A DNA stretch of 64,000 nt from Parelaphostrongylus tenuis (lineage: Eukaryota; Nematoda; Chromadorea; Rhabditida; Metastrongylidae), in the NCBI GenBank assembly GCA_019055375.1, contig JAHQIW010001340.1, positions 1,054,001-1,118,000 of the forward strand, read 5' to 3'. The position numbers and the translations under genes were made by a program. The notes beneath the pieces were generated by a model. It made no database searches. It was not told the origin of the DNA and saw only the letters and a list, made by a program, of their open reading frames with translations. Every line of letters begins with the position of its first letter. The first letter of the stretch is position 1. Positions 1-12,200 of the stretch are shown piece after piece.

Positions 1-342
1 ATAGGTGGGGGAAAAAGTTTTGAGAAAATGCTTGTAACTTTTTTGGGTGTCTGCCATTTTTTGTGTTCTTGGGCATTTGAAATTCCGTATTCCTCGCGTT
101 GACTGGTATATAATTTATCTACTTATATCAAAAAGGAGTTGACAGGCAAGTCCCGAGCCAAATTTATGCATTCACTTGCCACCGTTGCATTTGAACGCAA
201 CAGCCATTCGTGCATCATCAACAACCTAATTTGCTCGCTTCCCAACTCCATCTCGAAATAAATAGTAAGTTATATATACAAAAATGGCCGATACCCAAAA
301 AAGTCACAAACATTTTCTTAGAACTTTTCCCCAACCTATTAG
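1..342 (+). mobile_element. Mariner-type deletion derivative (non-autonomous)
   Basis: The ends are inverted repeats: the left end reads ATAGGTGGGGGAAAAAGTTT and the right end, reverse-complemented, reads AATAGGTTGGGGAAAAGTTC. Pairing continues for about 60 bases through the sequence around the GGGTGTCTGCC motif. Just inside the left arm is the start of a transposase frame (GGAGTTGACAGGCAAG), as in the larger relative at 14284-14872. The rest of the transposase is deleted, so the element cannot move by itself. The window begins within a base or two of its left terminus. The TA in CCTATTAG at the right end is the expected mariner target dinucleotide. Confidence 0.8.
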
Positions 343-904
343 AATGCTGGCAGCTCCTGACTGTCAAGGAGACCTGTGTGTGAAGGTGTTGATGATACCT
401 GCTATTAAGAAGCCACCATATGCAGCGAGAGCTTCTCTCTTTTCCTAAATAGAATGTCCATGTCATGTAGGAAAACAAATGGTAAGCCAGAATCTAGCAA
501 TGCAAATCTATTCTCGTTCTGATCCCTCGCTGCAAAATTATCTATCCTCATTCGTTTTGGTTAGGACTTTCTAGTCCGGCTCTGACGCCTTCAGCAATAG
601 TTTGAGGAATGGTTTTTAAATGCGAATTACTTTCTACAATTTTTTATAAAACATATTTAGAAATATCCTGCCAGCTGCATAGATTTGTGGCCAGCACTCT
701 GTCAAAGCAACCTTTTTCAAAAAAAAATACTTATTTGTTTGAGACTCCGCGAACTTGAGTTATCACACCTTATCATACAACATTGTCACAACTATAAAGA
801 CTGAACAAGTTTGGCAAGAGAACGCAAAATATAGCTACTAGCATAGCAGTTTCTGAAGATGCATGAAAAATATGATTATTTCGATCATATCTATAATTTT
901 TTCA
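343..904. other. No recognisable feature
   Basis: AT-rich sequence with stop codons in all frames and no exon with both a convincing acceptor and donor. No repeat of the families seen elsewhere in the window was recognised. Confidence 0.5.
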
Positions 905-1245
905 ATTAAAATAATTATTTGGCAAACTGGAATTTGGGCGTGGTCTTATGAAAACAGTCGAAACGAACGGTATGATATTTCATAACCAAATCGAAACACG
1001 TGTAAATGGTATGTCGTCGAATACTCTCTGTAAGGGGTTTGGGTTTTCTCCAAGAGAATTGGTTAAAACGAAGAGTACTGTACAACTGACAAAGCTTCCA
1101 GGACCAAATTATGTGTATCGGACTCGATAAGTGCCCATAACAGACTAGATCATGTATGACTCAAAAAATAATAATCAATATATTGAATGAGCGAGTTCAT
1201 AAAAGAACACTCGAAACGAGCGGTGTAATATTTCTTAAATATCGG
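905..1245. repeat. MITE-like repeat, GTTTCG family, copy 1
   Basis: This degenerate copy belongs to a family seen best at 21925-22365. It contains the phrase CGTGGTCTTATGAAAACAGT, the motif CCCATAACAGACTAGATCAT, and two near-identical blocks at 959-983 and 1213-1237 (CGAAACGAACGGTATGATAT and CGAAACGAGCGGTGTAATAT). No transposase is encoded. Boundaries are approximate. Confidence 0.5.
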
Positions 1246-4139
1246 GCAAGAGCAATCGAGTGTTCAAAACCACTCATTTAACCCTTAAGGGACGGCTTTA
1301 GAAATCGTTCGCGCAGAGCAAAATGCGCGATTTTCGCTATTTGAATAAGGTTTTTTCGCTATTTTGCGAAAATTTTTGGAATTCTCGTATTACTTTGATA
1401 GAAAAAGATTTTTTCTTTTTGTTCATATAATTTTGGTTTATATATATTCGTCTTGTATAATGAAAAACGTTAATTTATTACGGAATTATGCTGAATTTGA
1501 CAATTAATCATCTGTATTGGATTCTATGGAGGATATCACAATAAAAAAACTTTAATTTAGATCTATTATAGTTTTATACTAGATCCAAGACCTATCATAG
1601 AAAATGAATTTGAAAATAATGAGTAATTTACAACAAAAATAATAATGCCTGCTCTATTCGATACTAGTTCATCGATAACTCTCACTATAACTAAGTTTAT
1701 ATCAATCATTTGTTTATTTCCAATCAATCAGAGTTGGGGTAAGCGAGAAGAGCTTGAGTACTTATAGATAGTGAAAGAATTCTGAGGGGTAAGGGACAGC
1801 TGTTTTTGAATAAAAGGCTTAGAACATCAGCACTTTGCAAACTATCGGTCAGAAATGTGTGTCGCTAAAAATGTATTCTCGGTGCTTCTTCCCCATCCGC
1901 ACCTATATTCAATCAAAGTATTTTTTCATTCCTTTTCAAGGCTTTAATAATTATTCGGCAGCTTGAATACCGAGAATTTGAAAGGTGTGTTTTATTTCTC
2001 AAATGGTTCTTGTATTATGTTGTAAAGGTGAAGTAAAATTTGATATACTTATGAGTTAGACGGCGACAAAAGTTTAAGTCGATCTCATTCGTTGGCCAGT
2101 GTCTTTTCTTAGAATTATTAGCAACTATTAGAAAGCTCATATCTCTAGTTACAGCTGTGCATTGTCGGTTTTTCAGATTACCCTTTCAATATAGCTGTAG
2201 CATACAGAATAAAATTTCGTTTCTCATTAGCCTTTCGCGTTCACTTTTATCACGCGTGTAAATCGCTGGAAACACGAAAAGCATATCAGCGTGAGACAAT
2301 TTTCCGTAGCATCAGAATTTACGTTTTTATCTGAAGATGCTGTTGATGTGTTGGAAAATCCCAAATTGAATAACAATATTCCAAATGCGATCGATCGTTC
2401 CGCCCCGGCCCCGTTTCCCCGCTCCGTGAGTTGGCCGGTAAGCAAAGTCGCCGAAAAGGTTCATGGCAGAGTAAAATGTGAAGTTAAGTCACAGCAACGA
2501 CTTGTTAGTAAGATTATCGCCTGATCTACCACGTAATTCTACGGTGGTCTACCGCCGTTAAAACGGCGACAACTATTTTTATTTTGCTGTGAATCTTTTC
2601 ACCTCATCGACAGAATCTCTCCATATAAATGCATGGTTCTCATATAGCGAAAAGTTATGTACACAGTGGCATGCTTTTCGTGCTTTTAGCAATTTATCCT
2701 CCTGGCGAAAATGAAGGCGAAATGCGAATGAGAAATAATTTTTTTTTTTGGATGCTACAGGGTTATAAAAGGGGGTTAGAAATTGGCGATGCATAGTCGT
2801 AGGCAGAGATCAAAGCTTTCGAATACCTACAAATACTCCTGCAAGAAAATCCTGTTTAGCGAATGAGAGTGGCATTTGTCACCACTTAACATACAAGTAC
2901 CAAATTTTCTTTCGCACTCAAGCATCTTTCACTGGACAAGGTTTTCATTCAGATTTGCAATAATCATATGATAGCACAAATCTCAACAATCTCAATGACA
3001 AGCTTTGTTTCGCAGAAGGACATTTTAATGTAATATTACGGCTGAAAGATCATTGAGTTTCGCACATGGCGCCGGGTCAGTCGTGCAGCGCAATTTATAT
3101 GTGGCGTCCGGGCGCGCCGTGTGTAAAGCTCAATGTTCTTTTAGCTGTAACGACGAACTAAAAAGCCTCCGACAAAAACTAAGCATGTCCATGAAATTTT
3201 CAAGTTAAATTTGCCGAGATTTGTGTTGTCGAACAACTGCTGAATTTTTTGAGTAAAAGCGTTGCTCATCGAAAGATGCCTTAGTGTTAAATAACATATT
3301 CCTTCCCTATTACAGTGTAAGTCAGAGACCTTTTAGAAACTGAAGTAGATCTTTCAATGTTTTCACAAATATGCTATCGAATAACTACTAAAACGTCTAG
3401 AAAGAGCAAAAAATACGTTTTTAATTATAGGTGCTGATAGGGGAGGCATCTCATCGTGCGCAATGATGAACGCGCGCTCTTCTCACACTCACTCGAGCTA
3501 CATTTTAGAAATACCTCCATACAAACCTCGATCAAAGATGTTTTTTGCATAATATGTGCTTTCAAGCTACGTCCTCGCAAGACAAGCGATACAAATGCTC
3601 CAAAGGGGTCAGGAGTTTATTTTTGCACAAGGACGTGGTATTACCGCTGAAAATGAAGGTTTTTAAAAGTAGTAGCCACTCTTTGTATCAAAAAATCTTC
3701 GTAGAAGGTTCATTAGTTATAATGCATCCTTCATGTAATGATAAGACACCCCTAAGTTATAAACTTCACCTATGATTACCAATGAACCATTTATGACGTC
3801 CGAGCGGCAGGGTAGCATTTCAGGCGTGAAATGTGATCTTCTTTTCGCTTTCACGGCGTTACATAGCCACCTTTCGCAAAACCATCTTTATCAACAGAAT
3901 TCTCGAGGTTTGGGCTAACTAATAAGTATTGAAACTTTAGTGAAAAGTTATATAGCGGCCCCAGCCGGGCAGGAAAGAAAATTGATTGCGAAAAATAATT
4001 TTATTTTCGCTGTTACAACGCAATAAAAAGCTTTTTTAAGCTAAACAGGTTCTTGGAATCGCAGAAATTTAAGCTTATGAATGACTATCAAATGCCTAAG
4101 AGAACATTTTTCTGCAGCGAGAAAGGCCTTTAAACAATC
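1246..4139. other. Gene-poor AT-rich stretch with a small GC island
   Basis: Mostly AT-rich with no clear gene. Two things stand out: an exon-like segment at 2290-2437 (listed separately) and a GC-rich patch at 3064-3122 containing GGCGTCCGGGCGCGCC. A 7-bp stem (CGCCGTT/AACGGCG) sits at 2552-2567. Nothing else could be assigned. Confidence 0.45.
2290..2437 (+). CDS. Candidate orphan exon, function unknown
   Basis: A 49-codon open segment follows CATATCAG and runs to a choice of donors, GTGAGT at 2426 or GTAAGC at 2438. It encodes an acidic then proline-rich stretch that includes EDAVDVLENPKL and SAPAPFPRS. GC content rises locally to coding-like values. No partner exon was found on either side and no family was recognised, so this could be chance or a decayed exon. 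Confidence 0.2.
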
Positions 4140-4375
4140 GTGCACTTGAGTTGGTACACGTCGTCCCTTGGCAATTAATGATTTCCTTCACTTGATGGCA
4201 CGTGTAAATAGTACGTTTGCGTCACCTCTATGTAAGGGTGCTGGCTTGGCTACCCCAAGCGGTACTGGTTAAGGCAAAAGGCACTGTGCAACTGACGAGG
4301 CTGCCAATGCCGAAACACGTGTATTGCACTGTAGAAGTGCTCATAACACCGAATGTAGGGCTCATATCAGGCATA
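4140..4375. repeat. MITE-like repeat, GTTTCG family, copy 2
   Basis: It shares with the copies at 905-1245 and 21925-22365 the blocks GCACTGTGCAACTGACGAGG, CTGCCAATGCCGAAACACGT and GTGCTCATAACACCG. No coding capacity. Boundaries are approximate. Confidence 0.5.
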
Positions 4376-7163
4376 TTAAGATTATTCTCAATATTCTGAT
4401 TTTGCACGAGGTATCGGCACGTCTAATGCGCGTGTCTAAATACTTCTTGCATTCAATTTTTTTCCTTGCATCCATCGTTGTACGAAATCTCCGGAGATTT
4501 TAGGTTTTCTTTTGGTTGTTGCTGGTAACTTCTACCTTTTTTATGAGTGTCATAAAATGCTCATCAGGTCAATTTTCGTTGCAATCTTGGATATACCAGA
4601 GCTAAAGCGTTCCCATTTGGATTGAAAGAGAGTGTTGATGGAGGGAACTGAACCAGTACCTTATTTAATGATGGGCTGTGCCACAAATTATTCCAAATAA
4701 AAGGTATTCATTGACATATTCTACTTAACAACGATCTTACCACCACTAGAGGGTATCCACCGGCCGATTTGTCAATATTTCTTTCTACGGCGGTGGTTGA
4801 GAGCGAATAATATTGAAGCATGGTGATAAGATGGCATGAAATCATTTGGTAAAAGCGCATGAATATATGACAGAACCTACGTCAAAATTTCGTAACAAGA
4901 TTTTTCCTGCATGAATGTCAAGGATCCCATCGTGTGATTACCATTTCCCGGCCATGCTGGTTTTCATCTCTTACATTGCGATATTGGTTTGGTACGATCA
5001 GACACCTCAACAAAAGCGTGAAGTCATATAAGGAAACTTATCTGGTGTTGTCGAAGCAAACCAAGAAGCAGTCTCCAAGGCGTTTCGTGAGCGCCTTCGT
5101 TCCGTCTAGCTGAAATGACGTCCTATAAAGTCCTAATTTGCAATCGCTTATGACTAATCGTTTCCCCAACAGGTCTTATAGATTGGAGTGTTGGATTCCA
5201 CATAGAAGTAAACTAACAAATTTTGGAGGAGCTTTTGAGTTGTCCGTCAGCAAACTGAACTTCAAAATGGAGGGATAGAATTTCACATGAATTTGACACT
5301 GATCTTGATCCTTCAAATAAACTTTTTAATGTTGTAAATATACGTTTCTCCAATATTATCGTAATGACTAAATTTGGAGGAAAACATATTTATCCACGCG
5401 TCTGTCGTTAACAGTTTGAATACTCTTAGTCGTACCGGTATTCTAGAATGACTCTATGTGGAGTCGATTTTACTAGAACTAGTACTACCTGCTACAGGTC
5501 TCAAAAAACATAGCTGTTTTCGTTCAAGGCCGTTCAAAAATGGAACCATTGAGTCGATGCTCTTTTCATTGTAGCTTTACATCTCATGCAACTGTTGTAC
5601 TTAGTTAAAGATCTGACAGATGTCTATCGAGCGCATGATAACTTCGGCAAACCTGATGTTTGTGCTTTTCCTAAACAGGGTGTGTATTGCCTGATAGTCG
5701 CCATAGGTCAAAAATCGGAATGTTCTCTTTCACTTACATAATACAGATTACTAATATCGTTGTATTATCGATAGCAGTTGTGATAACACTGGCCCACATT
5801 TTCACTAGTATCATGAAGCGTCCAGGTTTCCAAGACTTGTTAGAAGAAGAGAATTTGTAAAGCGTGAACGATGTTTATAGATGAGTTGGGTTAATGAATT
5901 TTGAATTAATGAGTTTTGGATATTTTTTCCTTCACAACTAGCTGTACAGCTAAATCTTGTTGTGCCGTGAGATTAATGCAATGAGAATTTGATGTATTAC
6001 TTTCTCTGGTCATGACTTGAAGCATCAAAATGTATGCACCCCTCATGAACATAGTTTTCTTGCTTATAAATCGATGCGAGCCCTCGTGCTCTGAAAATAA
6101 TTCAGATCAGCTAATCAGCTAAGAAAATGTTTATGCTAAGCGAAACACTGTTTTGATGTCCAACTCGATAATCTTCTGCTCTGCGCACTTGTGCCACAGT
6201 TTCCGTAGAAATTCATCCAATTCTTGACGAGACTTCTCAATGGCAGTTGCTTCTCCAGCATTCAAATGGTTCTAGTGCATCAGCCCATTTGTAGGCCACT
6301 GAACGATCACCACAATCTTCTGTGGGTGTGAAATATTTTATTACAAAAACGCTCAAAAGGCTAATCCTATTCTCATCTCAATGCTTTATGATGCCTATGC
6401 TCGGATATGACCCATTCTCAACATTCCCTCATAGTGTGGCCAAAAGATGGTTTGCATTAACTGCATAAAAGGCGCGTACAACAGACCGCGATGAGGATCA
6501 CTCTTTTCTAAATTCAATTTATCCCGCAGAGATTTATAGATTTTTTCTTTTCCAGTGTACTATTATTTTCCAAATAATAGGAAATTACTAAGTACCTGAC
6601 TTTGTTCTAAATTGTAATTTAAGCCCTATAGGGTAAGTTAACATGGAACTGAAAGAAAAAAGAGATTTTTTGAGACCCGATGACATTCATGGCAATGGAA
6701 ATGTTGATTTCCTAAACGGTATGCGATATCGAATCACCGGATTTCTTCTGGTTGTACATCAGCCTCGATGCTACACCTCTAAATGAAGCCTTTGCCAGTG
6801 GCGACGAGGCGATTAACTTTGTGTTTTTCTGCGACCTCTTAAGTAGTTTCTAGAAGGGCAGCTCTGACTTTCGTCCTGACATAGTTGTCCTCAACTCTTG
6901 TAAATCATGTACAACTTTCTTTGCTATTAAAACTTTTATTAAGCAAGAATCTCAGCAAACCTTCCACGCTGTGGGCTCAGAGGTTCTTCTTTAGCGACTC
7001 CTCCTTCTGAGGAATTTTTCAATTGTTTCCCTAGCAGTACGTCTAACTTGAACCTTTAAAGCAAAGCGACATAAAGTTCATGTGGTATGTGCACCATTTG
7101 AACTTACCCCAATTGTTATGAATTTGGTTCTAAGAGAAGGTTACGTAGTGAGCGGCTAATCAC
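4376..7163. other. No recognisable gene
   Basis: About 2.8 kb of AT-rich sequence. No open segment above 60 codons with plausible splice sites was found, and no copy of the repeat families described elsewhere was recognised. Confidence 0.5.
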
Positions 7164-7905
7164 TAGGGTTGAGCAAAAAGTTCTGGGAAATTTTCAAGAG
7201 TTTCGTTTTTATGCGGAAATTGAAGAAAACAATAACTGTTCTCAAAGTATAGACCACTACAATCCCTGACTTTCCGCCATCGTTCTGTGACATTCCGGAT
7301 CTGCTCGTGTACTTTCCGGCTCCTTTGAGGCGAAAAACTCTTGACATGCTTCTCCAATTTTGTTAAATGACTCAAATCGACGCCCATTCAAAATATTCAT
7401 CGATCGAAAGAAGCTATAATCGGACAAGCCTTATGGGAATCCTGGCGAGACTTGTTGTGTACAAGGATAAACTGGAGCAGCTTGTTGACAACTGTCCGCT
7501 GCAAAACAGCAAGCTTTCTAGCCTTAACGAGTGCTCGATGGAGGCCGAGCATCCAAAGCGGCTTGCAAGTCGCTTTCATCCAGAACAGATGGCCGGCCAG
7601 AACGAGACACGTCTTCGGCAACGAAATTGCCTTCTTTGAATCGTTCAGACCATCTGCCCACAGTTGATTTTGTCTCCGTACCGACACCTTCACACTCATT
7701 AATCTCATTGACGTCTTCAAGACTATTAAATCTTTTCTCCGATAATGGCGGATCAACACACGAAAATCATACGGCTCAGGGAGGCAATCTAGAGATGAAA
7801 ATAATGCACTAAACAAATATATTCAAAAGTATCAATGAAAAACGACACAAAAATGTCACAAAACGAAACTTTGAAAAAAGTACAGAGCTTTTTGCTCAAC
7901 CTAAT
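7164..7905 (-). mobile_element. Mariner element with broken transposase (minus strand)
   Basis: Terminal inverted repeats are visible: TAGGGTTGAGCAAAAAGTTC at the left, and TATTAGGTTGAGCAAAAAGC when the right end is reverse-complemented. Similarity continues into GTTTCGTTTT. Reading the minus strand in shifting frames gives mariner fragments. Near the start are the helix-turn-helix pieces KSTVGRW, SGRPSVLDESDLQAALDAR and RTVVNKL. Near the end are NILNGRRFESFNKIG and QEFFASKEPE. Most of the central catalytic core is absent and the frames are interrupted, so this is a dead internal-deletion copy from a different mariner lineage than the one at 14284. Confidence 0.8.
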
Positions 7906-7934
7906 AAGTATGTACTTTGAAGTTTTAGAAAGAA

Positions 7935-8005
7935 GCTTCACCTGTCACCTGTCGTCCCGTTGATCGTCGAGTGACTTGAGCGGGTACCAGCAACTCTTCC
8001 ATTTT
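7935..8005 (-). repeat. 70-bp dispersed repeat, copy 1
   Basis: The reverse complement contains GAGTTGCTGGTACCCGCTCA followed by AGTCACTCGACGATCAACGG. A second copy lies on the plus strand at 17715-17795. Function unknown; it may be the surviving part of a larger element. Confidence 0.5.
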
Positions 8006-9654
8006 TTTAAGAAGCTCAAAGAAGCTTAACAGAAAATAATTATTGATCTACAAAGAAAAGATTTCCATCTTCTGTTCTAACCTACATACAAGCACACCAA
8101 CACATGCATGGATACGCATGCGAATATGTGACATGTACATATCAATGTAGTCTCTGCAGTACATACTTTCTTTACCTCGATGTTACGAATGGAAGGAGTA
8201 TGAACTGAAATAAGTTTAGTGCTTGGGCCCGTGTAGTATTTAGTAGGGCCCTTGCCGCTCGCTTGCTCGTTAACTCGACCCAAGGTCTTGTGTGAATTAG
8301 ACTTTCCATACTACTCGAAGTCAGTAAATTAGTATAACAGTCGCTTGGGGACGGTAAAAATACCGACGTGTAAGGCACTTTTACGTTTCTCCAAAGCTTG
8401 ATGGAGCTGAATAATTTGAGCATCTCTTGGATTTGAGCGGAGTAGAAATCACTAAATTTTCTGTTCAAAATTCCAAATTTTTATGCTTATTATTAGATAG
8501 GCTGACCACCTTCCAACGTTAGCTTCTTTGCATTGGTGCCAATAACGACTGTCAAATTACTTTACGAACACATTTCAAGATTTCATCTGAAATTTGACGA
8601 GTGGATCACATCCAGAAACGATCTATCTACTGGAAAAAAGAGCTTTAAACCATTCGATAACACTTTCGATAAGCATTTGGAAACTGAAAAACCGACTTCT
8701 TGAAACCTTGGCATGTTATTAATATAAAGCTGTGAAAATGAGAAGAAAATCTGTCGATGGGTTTTCTTGGTTGCTTGAGACTGACGTTCGGAAAATGCGC
8801 CTTCTTCAGAGCCGTGCCCTAGGGACTCATTGGATTTTTTTTTTTGAAAAGCGACTCTTCTTTAACCTTGGAATAAATGCCGAAAATCTTATCATCTCTG
8901 TAATCTCACACGAGTTTGTACAAAATCTTATTGTGGTTAGCTTGTGACACTTTCGTCCTCTCTAGAGCCGTAATGATACAAGTCAAGTGCCCACAGCCGT
9001 TCATCATCACTATTCAAGTTCGCATAATCGCATCAAGTAGATTTCAGTCGAGTGGAACATCACGAGAACGAAGTCATATCTACATTGTGCTGTTCAGGAA
9101 CCTTAATTCAAAGAACTGCATATGTCAGTATCTTCCAGAATTAATGGATGCATTGATTTTAAACAGTAGTGAGTGCGAATGTCTTTCATGCAAGTCATTG
9201 TTTAATGAAGCGTTCGCTACCTCTATAATGTAATTAGAGAAGCATGAACAAGCTTCGAAAAACGTTTATCTATGATGAGAATCAATTTTCTGTGTGTACA
9301 AGAAGAATGTCCATTTGTCCGATCACTTCATAAAGACCGCCGCAATAACTTCTCACACTAGACATTCTTCAGCAGCGGTCAAATACCTAGCTCGCCGATG
9401 AATGTCATCATAAACGAATGCACTTTTTTGGTGCTCACAATCTTTCCTCTCATCACAAGCTTTAAGTTTTCCTATGAACGATTGAATTCATTTCAGATAC
9501 CTTATATGATGCACCTAGTTATGCCCCTCCCTGACTACAAGCATCACTTGTGCGCGCATTCTTTCTAAAGAGTTATTTCAATTTTTTTCAGAATGACCTG
9601 TCTTCATAGTTTTTTCCAATGTGCTGATCTCAGGACTCCCTAACATAAATCGTT
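8006..9654. other. No confident gene; two medium open frames
   Basis: It holds a 98-codon minus frame at 8172-8468 and a 105-codon plus frame at 8916-9233. Neither has a recognisable domain, and neither shows both a good start context and splice sites. A GC-richer segment at 8220-8290 contains GGGCCC twice. I see nothing else assignable. Confidence 0.4.
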
Positions 9655-9850
9655 TTTTGCCTTTTTCCTGAACATCGTAGAACACTGATTGAGCACGTCT
9701 CCTGGCAATCTCGAGGATAGCCTATCTGCGACGTTCCATAAGGCGTTCGTTTTTGACTGACGGAGAGTGTTAGACGGAGCGGAGGGGGGAGTGGGATTAG
9801 TCTCGCGTCGCTCCGTAACCAGCATCACAATCACTCGCCCACACCGAACC
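9655..9850 (-). repeat. tRNA-derived SINE, family 2, copy 1
   Basis: The reverse complement matches the better copies at 17345 and 36108 over GTGATTGTGATGCTGGTTAC, CCTTATGGAACGTCGCAGAT and AGGCTATCCTCGAGATTGCC. The left part is the tRNA-like head with a decayed A box. Open frames here on both strands are shadows of the repeat. Confidence 0.6.
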
Positions 9851-10575
9851 CCATCCCCCAAGAAATTTTTTCCCGTAAGAAGTCACTTGAGAATACTTTT
9901 TCGATTTTCTACCCGCAGATATTTTTGAACCTCAACAAATGTCACGTATGCGATAACCGTATATGAAAATGGAAGATGGTATCAGTGTTTGCTAATAACA
10001 GGCAGTCTGATACAATACAAACCACGAAATACAATACAAAACAAGCTTAAAGTATAGTATGCACTTTTGGCCGTGGCCACGCACAAACAACATCCACAGA
10101 ACGTCTCTGTCCACATCGAATTGAGTGTATCTGAGGTAATAAGTGGCCTATGTTTAACTATGTCAATTTGATATTCTTAACTAACCATCCGGCAAAAACC
10201 ATCTACCACCGCTCATATTTTTGAAGTCAGATCTTGTAGAACTAAATTTGATGATTTTCATCTTGTTCAAATGATTACTGATGTCGTTGGTGGCGTTCGT
10301 CAACACTGAAGTTTATCTGCCTCCGCAAATGATTGCACTCATCAGTTGTCATTAACGCAGTTTCCATTACCCATTTGAATATGGTAGACAATTTTCATCA
10401 CTTTATCCAAAACTCATTACGTCGACAATTCACTTTCAATAGCCCGATGAGGCGTCAGTTCTCGCTTTGCTTTGTCCTTGAGCAGTTGACAATTCTTCCC
10501 CTCCATTATCTCTTGCTACTCATGTTCGCTTTAATGTTTGTAATTCTCTCAGAGCTTTTTAAGAAGCAAACCTGA
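9851..10575. other. Upstream region of the small peptide gene
   Basis: AT-rich sequence. An 80-codon plus frame at 10333-10575 ends just before the acceptor of the peptide gene and has no recognised similarity. It is best read as promoter, 5' untranslated region or outron of that gene. Confidence 0.35.
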
Positions 10576-10589
10576 CTTCAGGACTAGCG

Positions 10590-10775
10590 ATGAGATACTC
10601 CATTGTCCTAGTTCTCGTCTGGATCATATCTCTAGCCTTGACACAAGTGGTCGAAGATGACGACGGGCAAGAGATGTGAGTTTATACTTTGTGTTCAAAA
10701 CTTGGAAATTGCTAACGTTTCTTGTACAGCAGCCCTTACCTGAAAAATGCTTTAGAAGCTGTTGGAGCTGATTAA
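10590..10775 (+). CDS. Small secreted peptide gene, 43 aa, two exons
   Basis: Exon 1 is 10590-10675 and exon 2 is 10730-10775. The 54-nt intron has a GTGAGT donor and a TTTCTTGTACAG acceptor, and the split codon AT|C is phase-consistent. The ATG lies ten bases after CTGACTTCAG, a position typical of a spliced-leader acceptor. The product starts with a classic signal peptide (MRYSIVLVLVWIISLALT), then an acidic stretch (VVEDDDGQE) and a short tail (ISPYLKNALEAVGAD). No cysteines and no dibasic processing site are present, so neither a defensin nor a standard neuropeptide precursor fits. I do not recognise the family. The last codons and the stop lie in sequence homologous to the tail of a SINE (10757-11042), so the original protein may have been longer. 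A truncated former gene is the main alternative. Confidence 0.55.
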
Positions 10776-11042
10776 TCATCGAGAGATGCGCTATGTATTC
10801 GACTTCATTAAGTCAAAATTTAGAGGTGACTGTATGCACATCTTTCCGAAAACTCTCGGTGTCCTACTGGTTTATCAACTCAGTGCTGCTATCCCACCAG
10901 ACAAGAGTGGTAAAAATTCGCTGAGGTCGGAAGAATGCAAGGCTTGGTGAGCTTTGGGAGCGGGATTGAACCATCGGCCTTCGATTAAACGACTGCGTGG
11001 GTAGAGGTGCGCACCTCTTATCACTGCGTAAAACGCTCCCTC
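10757..11042 (-). repeat. tRNA-derived SINE, family 1, old copy
   Basis: The reverse complement runs from a tRNA-like head (GGGAGCG at its start, B box GATGGTTCAATCC) through AGCTCACCAAGCC and GCAGCACTGAGT to the tail GTCGAATACATAGCGCATC. It aligns with the younger copies at 46717 and 43077 with roughly a quarter of positions changed over the tail. It overlaps the last codons of the peptide gene. Confidence 0.7.
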
Positions 11043-11660
11043 ACATAGCGTAGCGAACTTCAAACCTCGAAGGAATGGAACTTCTCTCTGTTATTAAAAT
11101 GATAAAACAGAAAAAAACAAAGGATGTGATCCATTAAAACCTTTGGTCATTGAACTGGCCAAGTGTAGTACCGATATAGCATTATTTTATTTTTTATTTT
11201 ATTATTTATTAATTTTTATTAATTATGTGGAAGCGACGATTTCTACCGTTTTGTTTGAAGCAAAGAGGTTGTTTCATTTTTCTGCGCTGCAGACGATGGA
11301 CCACCTATCATCTTAGAACGACATTTTCTATTCGTTTTCATTGATTTCACAGTAAAGGAAGCTGACGAATATTACATGATCACATCTAGTAGTGCGCCAT
11401 TTAGAAGCCTAGTACATTTGAAGCTTTCGACAGCTTCGGTCCGATTAGCGCTGTTAACGCCTCTTTCCCAAGACAACCAAACTTTCGATTTATCATAATT
11501 TTCTCTTGTTTATACTAAGCGCCAGTACACACCGTACTTTATCAGTTCTTCAGTGTGCTCGATTGGCCTGAGCAAACCCTATTCTCACACTACGATAACT
11601 ACAAAGCATAGTGCGAACGATGTGGACAAGTGCTCATAATTCTTCCTTCCTTAACGTAAT
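11043..11660. other. No recognisable gene
   Basis: Includes an AT-only tract near 11180-11225. An acceptor-like TTTCACAG at about 11353 is followed by a 49-codon open segment without a donor or known motif. Judged insufficient for a gene call. Confidence 0.4.
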
Positions 11661-12200
11661 TGATAGCCGGATTATGCTTACCAGACATAAACCCGTTAAA
11701 GCTTGCTGCTATTAGCTTTGATAGGTCATATCGACGAAGGAGTGGTCGCTAAGCGGTGGCCTTGATGGTACAGTGGTAGCGCGTCTCCTAGACAAAGAGG
11801 AAACTCGGCTTCAACTCCCGTCTGAGGTCGAGTTCTGCGTACCACTCAAGCTTTTTGAATGTTTGTTTAGGCGTTGTGCCACCTATGTAGCAACAATTTC
11901 AAAGATTGTAGATCATACATTAGAAAAAGCGTCCAGCTTTACTGCGTTCAATGCCGAATTGTGCTTACCAGACCGAATCCATTGAGAACTGGTCGCTAAC
12001 GGCTTCAATAATTCATATGGAAGGAAGAGTGATCGTAGAGTGGTAACCTTGATGGAGTCGTGGTAACGCACCCTCGGTAAGGATGAGATGTTGGCTCAAC
12101 TCCAGTCTGAGGTTGGGTTTTTGTGTACCACTCAGTTTTCCTAGATGTCACTGATAGTCTCAGAACTATTGTAGACTCATGAGAATGACTTTGCCTTATT
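11661..12200 (+). repeat. tRNA-derived repeat, family 4, tandem dimer (287-bp period)
   Basis: Two diverged direct copies are offset by 287 bases: ATTATGCTTACCAGAC at 11671 and ATTGTGCTTACCAGAC at 11958. Each contains a tRNA-like core. Copy 1 has an A-box-like TGGTACAGTGGTAGCGCG and a B-box-like GGCTTCAACTCCCG. Copy 2 has TCGTGGTAACGCACC and GGCTCAACTCCAG. Both continue with TCTGAGGT and GTACCACTCA. This suggests a tRNA-derived SINE that duplicated in tandem. Confidence 0.6.

Noticed and set aside
10970..11042. GGGAGCG...CGCTCCC ends resembling a tRNA
   Set aside because: The sequence is the head of an old SINE copy; arms are mismatched and the SINE body follows directly.
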